NCBI RefSeq assembly: GCF_020400605.1
Contig: NZ_JAINRD010000030.1
Coordinates: forward strand, 34,162 to 98,161
Length of the DNA: 64,000 nt
Direction: 5' to 3'
Source of the DNA: Streptomyces aculeolatus
Lineage (GTDB): Bacteria > Actinomycetota > Actinomycetes > Streptomycetales > Streptomycetaceae
Below the pieces are notes generated by a model. The model was not told the origin of the DNA, searched no databases, and worked only from the letters and a program-made list of their open reading frames with translations. The position numbers were made by a program, and so were the translations under genes. Positions 33,990 through 43,107 of the stretch are shown here, one piece after another. Each line of letters opens with the position of its first letter. Within the stretch, counting starts at the first letter, position 1.

Positions 33990-34262
33990 TCAGAGATGGG
34001 CGTAGACGTCGTCCAGGGAGATGCCCCGGGCGACCATCATCACCTGCAGGTGGTAGAGGAGTTGGGAGATCTCCTCCGCGGTGCGCTCCTCGCCCTCGTG
34101 CTCGGCGGCCATCCAGACCTCCGCGGCCTCCTCGACGACCTTCTTGCCGATGGCGTGCACGCCCTGCTCGACGAGCTGGGCGGTACGGGAGGTGGCGGGG
34201 TCGCCGGAGGCGGCCTTCTGGTGGAGCTCGGTGAAGAGCTCCTCGAATGTCTTGCTGGCCAT
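33990..34262 (-). CDS. hisE: Phosphoribosyl-ATP pyrophosphatase (HisE)
   Basis: Second enzyme of histidine synthesis, hydrolysing PR-ATP to PR-AMP. At 90 residues it is a single-domain, MazG-like protein; EVWMAAEHEGEERTAEEISQ carries the acidic metal residues and LLYHLQVMMVARGISLDDVY is the usual C-terminus. It lies 34 bp after ribH and 55 bp before hisG, linking the riboflavin and histidine genes. Confidence 0.96.
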   Translation of the reverse strand: MASKTFEELFTELHQKAASGDPATSRTAQLVEQGVHAIGKKVVEEAAEVWMAAEHEGEERTAEEISQLLYHLQVMMVARGISLDDVYAHL

Positions 34263-34296
34263 GGTGGGCCCAAGTCTACGGGGTCCGCGGGGGCGC

Positions 34297-34782
34297 TCAG
34301 CGCCAGGGCTCGGCCACGGTGCGCAGCGCCGCGGCGGTGGCCACGGCGGCGGTGACCGCCTCGTGGCCCTTGTCCTCCACGGAGTCCGCGAGACCGGCGC
34401 GGGCGAGCGCCTGCTCCTCGGTGTCGCAGGTGAGGACGCCGAAGCCGACGGGCACCCCGGTCTCCACGCCGACCCGGGTCAGGCCCTGGGTGACGCCCTG
34501 GCACACGTAGTCGAAGTGCGGGGTGCCGCCGCGGATGACGACGCCGAGGGCGACGACGGCGTCGTAGCCGCGGTCGGCCATCGCCTTGGCGACCACCGGC
34601 AGCTCGAAGCTGCCGGGCACGCGCAGCAGCGTGGGCTCGGCGATGCCCAGCTCGCCGAGGGCGCGCAGGGCGCCGCCGACGAGCCCGTCCATCACCTGCT
34701 CGTGCCATTGCGCGGCGACGACGGCCACCCGCAGGTCCGCGCAGTTCTTGACGGTCAGTTCCGGTGCGCCCTTGCCGCTCAC
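34297..34782 (-). CDS. ribH: 6,7-dimethyl-8-ribityllumazine synthase (RibH)
   Basis: A 161-residue subunit of the penultimate riboflavin enzyme, which assembles as a pentamer or capsid. Seen: AQWHEQVMDGLVGGAL, GSFELPVVAKAM, and ALGVVIRGGTPHFDYVCQ, the last with the catalytic His. It is 70 bp after ribBA in the same direction. Confidence 0.97.
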   Translation of the reverse strand: MSGKGAPELTVKNCADLRVAVVAAQWHEQVMDGLVGGALRALGELGIAEPTLLRVPGSFELPVVAKAMADRGYDAVVALGVVIRGGTPHFDYVCQGVTQGLTRVGVETGVPVGFGVLTCDTEEQALARAGLADSVEDKGHEAVTAAVATAAALRTVAEPWR

Positions 34783-34852
34783 GCTCTCTGCTCTCCTCGT
34801 CTGCTGTGCTGTACGGATACGCGGGGTCGTTCGGGAATGGTGCCGCTACGGG

Positions 34853-36246
<1,394 letters not shown>

Positions 36247-36250
<4 letters not shown>

Positions 36251-36909
36251 GCGGCGGCTCCTTCCAGTGCCTCCGGCCGCCCGGCGGCGGGCGGGGCGGT
36301 GCGGCTCGCGGTCCACCAGGCGCGCAGGCCGAGGAGGACGACGACGCCGTAGACGACGTACACGAGGGCGGAGAACTTCAGGTCGCCGGAGTACGCGAGG
36401 GGGACGCCGACGGCGTCGACGGCCAGCCAGGCGAACCAGAACTCGACCCAGCCGCGGGCCATGGCGACCATGGCGGCGACGGAGCCGGTGAAGAGGTAGG
36501 CGTCCGGCCAGGGGTTCCAGGACAGCGACGGGACGGCGAGGAAGAGCAGGGCGACGGCGGTGGTGCCGGCGGCGGTGGCGGCGACGAGCCAGGCGCGCTC
36601 GGTCCAGGTCGCGAAGCGCACCCGTATCGCCCCGCTCTCGCGGCGGCCGCGCGACCACTGCGTCCAGCCCCACACCGAGACGCCGACGACCAGCAGCTGC
36701 TTGCCGACGCCGCCGGTGAGGCCGGCGGAGGCGTACGCGACGACGAGCACCGCGCCGGAGAGCAGCTGGGCCGGCCAGACCGCCACGGAGCGCCGCCAGC
36801 CCAGCGCGAGGGCGGCCAGGCCCAGCACGTTGCCGGTCATGTCGGCCCACTTGATGTCCTCGCCGAACACCGAGAAGGCCACGCCGTTCAGCGAGTCGAG
36901 GGTGCTCAT
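36247..36909 (-). CDS. ribM: PnuC-family transporter, RibM-like riboflavin transporter
   Basis: A 220-residue membrane protein of the PnuC fold with about seven hydrophobic segments; WADMTGNVLGLAALALGWRR and FWFAWLAVDAVGVPLAYSG are family-like. PnuC members carry nicotinamide riboside, thiamine or riboflavin. The position between ribE and ribBA, with 4-base overlaps on both sides and behind an FMN riboswitch, strongly suggests the riboflavin facilitator RibM. Start ATG at 36909. Confidence 0.88.
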
Positions 36910-37523
36910 TCCCGCGCTCCCCCGGCGCGCGCGGCGTGCGGGGCGAGCAGCCGCTCGACGTACTTGGCGACGACGTCGACCTCCAGGTTGACCTTGTCGC
37001 CGGGCTCCTTGAAGCCGAGGGTGGTCAGCGCGAGGGTGGTGGGGATGAGGCTGATCGTGAAGAAGTCCGCGCCGGCGGTCACGACGGTGAGGCTGACGCC
37101 GTCGACCGTGATGGAGCCCTTCTCCACGACGTAGCGGCCGAGGTCCTCGGGCAGGGAGACGGTGACGACCTCCCAGTTGTCGGACGGCTTGCGCGCCAGG
37201 ATCTCGCCCGTGCCGTCGACGTGTCCCTGCACCAGGTGCCCGCCCAGGCGCCCGCCCACGGCGGTGGGGCGCTCCAGGTTGACCCGGTCCCCGGGGCCGA
37301 GGCCGCCGAGGCTGGAGCGGTCCAGGGTCTCGGCCATCACGTCGGCGGTGAACTCCTGGCCCTCGTGGTCGACGACGGTCAGGCACACGCCGTTGACGGC
37401 GATGGAGTCGCCGTGCCGGGCGCCCTCGGTGACGGCGGGGCCGCGCAGCCGGAAGCGGGCGGCGTCGGGCAGTTCTTCGACGGCGACGACCTCGCCGAGT
37501 TCCTCAACGATTCCGGTGAACAA
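36906..37523 (-). CDS. ribE: Riboflavin synthase alpha chain (RibE)
   Basis: A 205-residue trimeric enzyme that dismutates two lumazines to riboflavin. Two similar half-domains are clear: VNGVCLTVVDHEGQEF in the first and VDGVSLTVVTAGADFF in the second. The start is TTG at 37523, giving MFTGIVEELG, the conserved family N-terminus, with AAGGAG nearby. The ribD stop is 2 bp before it and the ribM start overlaps its stop. Confidence 0.97.
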   Translation of the reverse strand: MFTGIVEELGEVVAVEELPDAARFRLRGPAVTEGARHGDSIAVNGVCLTVVDHEGQEFTADVMAETLDRSSLGGLGPGDRVNLERPTAVGGRLGGHLVQGHVDGTGEILARKPSDNWEVVTVSLPEDLGRYVVEKGSITVDGVSLTVVTAGADFFTISLIPTTLALTTLGFKEPGDKVNLEVDVVAKYVERLLAPHAARAGGARE

Positions 37524-37525
37524 CG

Positions 37526-38695
37526 TCAGCTCTCCTTGATGGCGGGCGGCTCGGGCGCGGGACCCGGTACGGCGGTCAGCCGCAGGTCGGGGCCGAGGTG
37601 GTCGACGGCGGTCACATCGAGGCGCAACGCCTCGCCGATCGTCCCGATTCCGGCGTCGGCGAGGGCGGCGGGCCCGGCGCCCAGCAGGACGGGGGCGAGG
37701 TAGCAGACGACCCGGTCGACGAGGCCGGCGGCGAGGAACGCCCCGGCCAGGGTCGGGCCGCCCTCCAGCAGTACGGAGCGCACGTCCCGCCCGTACAGCG
37801 CGGCGAGCAGCGCGGCGACGTCGAGGCCGCGGCCGCCGGCGGCGCGCGGCAGGCGCACCACGTCGGCGCGGTGGCCGCTGCGGGCCGCGGCGGCGTCGAG
37901 GACGGCGGTGAGCCGGTCGACGGCGGCGTCCGCGGCGTCGTCGGCCACGGCGACGAGGGTGGGGGCGGCGCCGTCGAGGATCCGGGCGCCGGGGGTGAGC
38001 ACGCCGGCCTCGGTGTCGGTGACGACGCGCAGCGGCTGGGTGGCGCCGGCCTCGGCGCGGGCTCCGCGGACGGCGAGTTGGGGGTCGTCGGCGCGCAGGG
38101 TGCCGGAGCCGACGACGACGGCGTCGGCCTCGGCGCGCAGCCGGTGGACGTCGGCGCGGGCGGCCGGCGAGGTGATCCAGCGGCTGGTGCCGTCGGCGGC
38201 GGCGCTGCGGCCGTCGAGTGTGGCGGCGTACTTCCACAGCACGTAGGGGCGGCCGCGGAGCACGGAGGTCAGCCACGGCTCGTTCCCGGCGGCGGCCTCG
38301 TCGGCGAGCAGGCCGCCCTCGGCCTCTATCCCGGCGGCCGCGAGCGCGGCGGCACCGCCGCCGGCCGCGGGGGTGGGGTCGGCGACGGCGTAGACGACGC
38401 GGGCGACGCCGGCGGCGGCCAGGGCGCGGACGCAGGGGGCGGTGCGGCCGGTGTGGCTGCAGGGTTCGAGGGTGACGACGGCGGTGCCGCCGCGGGCCCG
38501 CTCCCCCGCGTCGGCCAGTGCGGCGACCTCGGCGTGCGGGCCGCCGGCACGGGCGTGGTGGCCCTCGCCGACCGGGTGCCCGGCGGCGTCGAGGATCACG
38601 CAGCCGACGACGGGGTTGGGGCTGGTGTCGCCGAGCGCGCGGGAGGCGAGCGCGATGGCGCGGCGCATGGCCTGCGCTTCGGCTGGGGTGGCCAC
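37526..38695 (-). CDS. ribD: Bifunctional riboflavin deaminase/reductase (RibD)
   Basis: A 389-residue enzyme for the second and third riboflavin steps. Deaminase domain: zinc ligands in GGPHAEVAALAD and EPCSHTGRTAPCVRAL. Reductase domain: VLWKYAATLDGRSAAADG, VVGSGTLRADDPQL, LEGGPTLAGAFL. I choose GTG at 38695 because AGGAGG lies 6 nt upstream, rather than GTG at 38752, which has no ribosome site. An FMN riboswitch precedes it by 150 bp. Confidence 0.95.
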   Translation of the reverse strand: MATPAEAQAMRRAIALASRALGDTSPNPVVGCVILDAAGHPVGEGHHARAGGPHAEVAALADAGERARGGTAVVTLEPCSHTGRTAPCVRALAAAGVARVVYAVADPTPAAGGGAAALAAAGIEAEGGLLADEAAAGNEPWLTSVLRGRPYVLWKYAATLDGRSAAADGTSRWITSPAARADVHRLRAEADAVVVGSGTLRADDPQLAVRGARAEAGATQPLRVVTDTEAGVLTPGARILDGAAPTLVAVADDAADAAVDRLTAVLDAAAARSGHRADVVRLPRAAGGRGLDVAALLAALYGRDVRSVLLEGGPTLAGAFLAAGLVDRVVCYLAPVLLGAGPAALADAGIGTIGEALRLDVTAVDHLGPDLRLTAVPGPAPEPPAIKES

Positions 38696-38845
38696 CCGGG
38701 TCCTCCTGCCTCTTCGGGCACGGACTCCGGGGCCTGTCTGGACGACAGTCACGGAACGCGGTCACCGGGGCGCCGGCCGGGGGACGGTTGGGACCGCCCG
38801 GGAAGGGGCGGGCCGCCGCCGGCGGCGCACCTGTGGCATTCCGCC

Positions 38846-38972
38846 GCGCACTGCCTCCCATCCGGACTTTCACCGTCGGTCCAGGAATTTCACCTGGTCA
38901 ACCGGCCGCTGGCAGCGGCCGGGTCGCGGACTGTAACCGCCGGTTCGGATTTTCACCGACCCCGGAGTGCGC
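38846..38972 (-). promoter_or_regulatory. FMN riboswitch (RFN element)
   Basis: Read on the minus strand, the element runs from GCGCACT (38972-38966), paired in P1 with AGTGCGC (38852-38846). It contains the conserved blocks GGGGTCGGTGAAAATCCG, CAGGTGAAATTCCTG, and ACGGTGAAAGTCCGGATGG ending in GGGAG. It lies 150 bp upstream of ribD. It would lower rib gene expression when FMN is plentiful, probably at translation or termination in the 150-bp spacer. Confidence 0.97.
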
Positions 38973-39153
38973 GTACGTCACTGGTACGACTCCAGTCTGC
39001 CACGCTCCGGCGCGGGTCAATCCGCCGGATCCTGTGGGCTGGATCACCTCCCCGCCGCCCCGGGGCGTCCCGGAGAAGTGGCGGGCACCACCCGTACGAG
39101 GGGTGCGCGGGGCCTCGCCCGGGCGGGTGATGGCCGCGCGGCCGCCCGGCTGC

Positions 39154-39159
39154 CAGGGT
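39154..39159 (+). promoter_or_regulatory. -10 box of a leaderless promoter
   Basis: CAGGGT ends 7 nt before the ATG at 39167, and no ribosome-binding site is present. It decides for the ATG at 39167 over the GTG at 39158, which would lie within the box region. Confidence 0.5.
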
Positions 39160-39166
39160 GGCGGCC

Positions 39167-39871
39167 ATGACGTCTGTGCAGGACACGGCGGCCTCCGGCG
39201 CCCTGGACGCCGCCGCACAACGGATGCGCGCGCTCGCGTGCGGGCCGCCCGGGCGGGACGGGGTGGCGGTCTTCGCCTCGGTGTACCTGGCGGTGACCGA
39301 CGAGGTCCGGCTGCACCTGGCGGCCGGCGGCTTCGCCGACCGGACCGCGGCCGCCGGGCTCGCCGCGGACTTCGCCGGCCGGTTCCTGGCCGCCGCCGAC
39401 GACGCCGCGGCGGGCCGCCGGCCGCCCGCGTGCTGGCGCCCGCTGTTCCAGGCGCGCCGCCACCGCGGCGTCCACGCACTGCAGTTCGCGCTCGCCGGCA
39501 TCAACGCCCACATCGGCTACGACCTCCCGCTCGCCGTCGTCGCCACCTGCCGCGCGCTGGGGCGCGACCCCGAGGACGTCGAGGGCGACTACGAGCGCGT
39601 GGGCGGGCTGCTCGTACGGCTGGAGGAGCGGATCCGCGAGCAGCTCATGCCGGGGCCCGACCTGCTGGACGTGGCGGATCCGCTCACGCACCTGGCCGGG
39701 GCGTGGAGCCTGGAGCGGGCCCGGGACGCGGCGTGGGCGGCGGCCCGGGTGCTGTGGCGGCTGCGCGGACTGCCCGAGGTGGGCGAGGAGTTCACCGAGC
39801 GGCTGGACCAGTCGGTGGGACTGGTCTCGCGCTGCCTGCTGGTGCCGCTGCGCGGCCGGTGCGGCGACTGA
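39167..39871 (+). CDS. DUF5995 family protein
   Basis: A 234-residue, mostly helical protein. The family-like centre is CWRPLFQARRHRGVHALQFA followed by LAGINAHIGYDLPLAVV, with conserved His and Asn residues that could bind metal, and it resembles DUF5995 proteins of actinomycetes. Function unknown. It is divergent from the FMN riboswitch/ribD and convergent with the monooxygenase gene. Start ATG at 39167, apparently leaderless. Confidence 0.82.
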   Translation: MTSVQDTAASGALDAAAQRMRALACGPPGRDGVAVFASVYLAVTDEVRLHLAAGGFADRTAAAGLAADFAGRFLAAADDAAAGRRPPACWRPLFQARRHRGVHALQFALAGINAHIGYDLPLAVVATCRALGRDPEDVEGDYERVGGLLVRLEERIREQLMPGPDLLDVADPLTHLAGAWSLERARDAAWAAARVLWRLRGLPEVGEEFTERLDQSVGLVSRCLLVPLRGRCGD

Positions 39872-39881
39872 GCCGGGCGCG

Positions 39882-41585
39882 TCAGTCCTCCGGCAGCTCC
39901 ACCGGGGCGATGGCGTCGAAGACGTCGCCGGGCCCGGGGTTGGCCGGGTCGGTGGCGCCGCCGAAGTGCCGCATCACGCCCCACACGGCGTTCAGCGCCG
40001 TCTGCACCGCGCCCTCGGCCCAGCCCGCGGTCCAGGAGATGTCGTCGCCGGCCAGGAACAGCCCGCGCTTGCCCGCGGGCAGCGCCTCCTGCATGAAGTG
40101 GGTGAACAGCCGCCGCTGGTAGCGGTAGTGGCCGGGCAGGTTGGCCTTGAACGCGCCCATGAAGTACGGCTCGTCCTCCCAGGAGACCGTCACCGGCGGG
40201 CCGATGACGTGCTTCCGGATGTCGACGCCCGGGTAGATCTCGCCGAGCGACTTGAGCATGACCTCCATCCGCTCCTCGGCCGGCAGCGGCAGCCACTTCA
40301 GGCTGTCGTCGCACCAGGTGTACGACAGGCAGATCGCCGCCGGCCGGTCCGGGCCGTCGTCGAGGAGGTAGGTGCCGCGGGTCATGCGGTCGGTGAGCGT
40401 CATGGACATCGCGTCGCGGCCGGTCCGCTCGTCCCGGTCGAGCCAGAACGGCCGGTCCACGGGCACGAAGAGCTTGGACGAGGCCATGTAGTGGGTGCGT
40501 TCGACGGCGGTCCAGTGGTCGATGGGCAGCAGTTCGTCGGCGCAGTCGATCTTCGAGAGCAGCATCCACGACTGCGCGGTGAAGACCGCGGCGCGGTAGG
40601 TGCGCACGTCGCCGGAGGCGTCGGTGACGGTGATCCGCTCGCCGTCGGCGCGCGCGAGGCGGGTGACGGCCGGGCGGGGGGCGCCGCCGTCGTGCAGCGC
40701 GGCCAGCGACGTGCCGTGCGCCCAGTGCAGGATCTTGCCGGGGGCGCGGTCCCAGAGCCGCAGCGGGAGCTGCCGGCTGCCGCCGACGATGCCGTGGTGG
40801 TCGTCGTCGGCCTCGGTGTAGACGACGCGCAGGATCTCCAGGATGGAGTTGGGGAAGTCGGTGTCCCAGCCGCCGGTGCCGAAGCCGACCTGGCCGAAGA
40901 TCTCCCGGTGCCGGAAGGAGCGGAAGGCCGCCGAGTCGCAGAGGAAGCCGTAGAAGGTCTGGTTGTCGAGCCGCTCGACCAGCCCGGCCCACAGCTCGCG
41001 GATGCGCGGCACGTCGCGCTCACGGATGGCGCGGTTCATGGCGCCGAAGTCGGCGCCCTCCTCCAGGCAGTCGGCCCAGGCGGCGGCGACGTCGCGGTAG
41101 ACCTGCGGCAGGTCGTCGATGGTGCGGGCGTAGTGCGACTCGCCCTTGAGGTCGACGACGGTGGAGGGGGTGCCGGGCGCCAGCGGGTTGGGGAACGGGC
41201 GGGTGGCGAGGCCGGTGAGGTCGATGTAGTGCCGCAGCGCCGTGGACGACGGCGGGAAGCGCATCGCGCCCATCTCTGCGGTGAGCGCGGGGTCGCAGCC
41301 GGGGAACGTCTCGGTACGCAGCCGGCCGCCGATCCGGTCCGCCTCGTAGACCACGGGCTTCAGGCCCATCTTCATCAGCTCGTACGCGGTGACGAGGCCG
41401 GAGAGCCCGCCGCCGACGACGGCGACCTCGGTGCCGTGCTCGGTCGCCGGTATCTGGCCGAGCCCGGCGGCGTGGGCGAGGTAGTCGTCGTACGCGAAGG
41501 GGAAGTCGGGGCCGAACATCGTGATCGGCCGCCGGTCGGTCTCCTCCCCCGCGGGGTGGACGGCGGTGGGCACGGTGGACGTCAT
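39882..41585 (-). CDS. davB: Flavin monoamine oxidase-family enzyme, L-lysine 2-monooxygenase (DavB)-like
   Basis: A 567-residue FAD enzyme. The FAD motif is VAVVGGGLSGLVTAYELMKM, and GGRLRTETFPG, FGTGGWDTDFPNS, MSMTLTDRMTRGTYLLD, GAFKANLPGHYRYQRR and FLAGDDISWTAGWAEGAVQ follow. From memory, this agrees along its length with Pseudomonas DavB (including ITMFGPDFPFAYDDYL at the start), which turns L-lysine, O2 into 5-aminovaleramide. The related tryptophan 2-monooxygenase IaaM is a less likely alternative. The adjacent amidase resembles DavA, which supports lysine. ATG at 41585. Confidence 0.85.
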   Translation of the reverse strand: MTSTVPTAVHPAGEETDRRPITMFGPDFPFAYDDYLAHAAGLGQIPATEHGTEVAVVGGGLSGLVTAYELMKMGLKPVVYEADRIGGRLRTETFPGCDPALTAEMGAMRFPPSSTALRHYIDLTGLATRPFPNPLAPGTPSTVVDLKGESHYARTIDDLPQVYRDVAAAWADCLEEGADFGAMNRAIRERDVPRIRELWAGLVERLDNQTFYGFLCDSAAFRSFRHREIFGQVGFGTGGWDTDFPNSILEILRVVYTEADDDHHGIVGGSRQLPLRLWDRAPGKILHWAHGTSLAALHDGGAPRPAVTRLARADGERITVTDASGDVRTYRAAVFTAQSWMLLSKIDCADELLPIDHWTAVERTHYMASSKLFVPVDRPFWLDRDERTGRDAMSMTLTDRMTRGTYLLDDGPDRPAAICLSYTWCDDSLKWLPLPAEERMEVMLKSLGEIYPGVDIRKHVIGPPVTVSWEDEPYFMGAFKANLPGHYRYQRRLFTHFMQEALPAGKRGLFLAGDDISWTAGWAEGAVQTALNAVWGVMRHFGGATDPANPGPGDVFDAIAPVELPED

Positions 41586-41707
41586 CGGGCGGGGCTCCTC
41601 GGGCGTGCGGGCAGGGCGGCTCGGGGCCACCGCGTGGGCGTGCGGGTGTACGGGTGTGGAGGCGTGCGGGGCCGCGGGAGGGCCGGCGGGGGCGCGGGCG
41701 GGGGGCG

Positions 41708-42496
41708 TCAGGCGTACAACTCGGGCCTCAGGTCCGCCAGATAGGTGTTGTCCCGGCGGGCGGCGGCGATCCGGGCCGGGTCGACGTCGACGAGGACGAG
41801 GTCCTCGCCGTCGTGCCCGGCACGGGCGCGGACCGTGCCGTCGGGCGCGGCCAGGCCGCTCAGCCCGGCGAAGTGGTACTCGCCCTCGGCGCCGACGCGG
41901 TTGACGTAGGCGACGTAGAGCTGGCTCTCGTAGGCCCGCGCGGGGACGAGCGTGCGGGCCACGAACTCGTACGGGCGCATCAGCGCGGTGGGCACCAGCA
42001 GCAGTTCGGTGCCGGCCAGGGCGTGCGCCCGCACCGGCTCGGGGAACTCCACGTCGTAGCAGACCAGGATGCCGACGCGGACGCCGTCGACGTCGGCCTG
42101 GACCACGGGGGTGTCGCCGGGGGTGAAGAACTTCCGCTCGAAGTCGCCGAAGAGGTGCGTCTTGCGGTAGTTGGCCAGCGGATAGCCGTACGGGGCGATG
42201 AGCTGGACGGAGTTGTACACGTCGTCCCCGTCCCGCTCCGGGTACCCGTAGGCGATGGACAGGCCGTGGTCGGCGGCGATGCCGGCGACGGCGTGGGCGC
42301 CGGGGCCGTCGGCGGCCTCCGCGCGGCCCGCGGGGTCGGTGGCGTACCCGCTGAGGAACAGCTCGGAGGCGACCAGCAGCCGCGCGCCCCCGGCGGCGGC
42401 GCTCCGGGCGGCGGACTCCAGCGCGGCGAGGCCCTCCTGTCTGCTCGGGGGCACCCCGGCCGGCCCCTGGAGCAGGGCGATGCGCAGCGGCGCCAT
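41708..42496 (-). CDS. davA: Carbon-nitrogen hydrolase, 5-aminopentanamidase (DavA)-like
   Basis: A 262-residue nitrilase-superfamily amidase. The Glu/Lys/Cys triad positions are seen: Glu in VASELFLSGYA, Lys in NYRKTHLFGDFER, Cys in ILVCYDVEFPEP. SIAYGYPERDGDDVYNS also resembles DavA. It would hydrolyse 5-aminovaleramide to 5-aminovalerate. Upstream of the davB-like gene by 122 bp in the same direction. ATG at 42496. If the monooxygenase is IaaM-like, this would instead be an indole-acetamide hydrolase. Confidence 0.84.
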   Translation of the reverse strand: MAPLRIALLQGPAGVPPSRQEGLAALESAARSAAAGGARLLVASELFLSGYATDPAGRAEAADGPGAHAVAGIAADHGLSIAYGYPERDGDDVYNSVQLIAPYGYPLANYRKTHLFGDFERKFFTPGDTPVVQADVDGVRVGILVCYDVEFPEPVRAHALAGTELLLVPTALMRPYEFVARTLVPARAYESQLYVAYVNRVGAEGEYHFAGLSGLAAPDGTVRARAGHDGEDLVLVDVDPARIAAARRDNTYLADLRPELYA

Positions 42497-42651
42497 GTGC
42501 AACCTCGCAGGCGGGTGGTGGGGTCCGTTTCCCTCGACCGTACGTCCTGCGCGAGGCCCGGAACAAGGCCCGTCGATTGCGTCCGACCAGGCGATTCGTT
42601 GCGTCTTCCCGGGCCACGGCGGCGATCCGTTGCGCGGCCCGGGGGCGCGGC

Positions 42652-43107
42652 TCACAGGGGCGGGTCGGGGGCGTAGCGGCGCACGAGCGGGGAGAGGACG
42701 AGGACCGATCTGGTGCGCTCGACGAAGGGCTCGCCGGCGATCCGTTCCAGTACTTCCTCGAAGTGGCGCATGTCGGTGGCGAAGATCTGCACGATGGCGT
42801 CGGCGTCCCCGGTGACCGTGGAGGCGGCGGCCACCTCGGCGTAGCGGGACAGGGCGCCGCGGATGTCGCCGGGGCCGGTGTTGGAGCGGCAGTACAGCTC
42901 GACGTAGCCCTCGGTGGCCCAGCCGAGGGCGGCGGGGTCGACCCGCACGGTGAAGCCGGTGATGGCGCCCGCGGCGCGCAGCCTGTCCACGCGCCGCTTG
43001 ACCGCGGGCGCGGACAGGCCGACCCCGGCGCCGATGTCGGCGTAGGTGCGGCGGGCGTCCTCGGCGAGGGCGCGCACGATCCGCTCGTCCAGCTCGTCGA
43101 GTCGCAT
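42652..43107 (-). CDS. Lrp/AsnC family regulator (3' part of the fused frame, own start)
   Basis: A 151-residue Lrp-type unit starting at ATG 43107: HTH (LDELDERIVRALAEDARRTY then GLSAPAVKRRVDRL) and RAM domain. It is a full-length regulator by itself, and TGTACT lies 6 nt before the ATG, a leaderless-type spacing. So it may be made separately as well as in the fusion. It sits directly before the DavA/DavB-like genes on the same strand; Lrp proteins often govern amino-acid breakdown, so it may sense lysine. Confidence 0.85.
   Translation of the reverse strand: MRLDELDERIVRALAEDARRTYADIGAGVGLSAPAVKRRVDRLRAAGAITGFTVRVDPAALGWATEGYVELYCRSNTGPGDIRGALSRYAEVAAASTVTGDADAIVQIFATDMRHFEEVLERIAGEPFVERTRSVLVLSPLVRRYAPDPPL

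Noticed and set aside
38695..38752. Upstream GTG (38752) as ribD start
   Set aside because: No ribosome site, whereas GTG 38695 has AGGAGG at the ideal distance.
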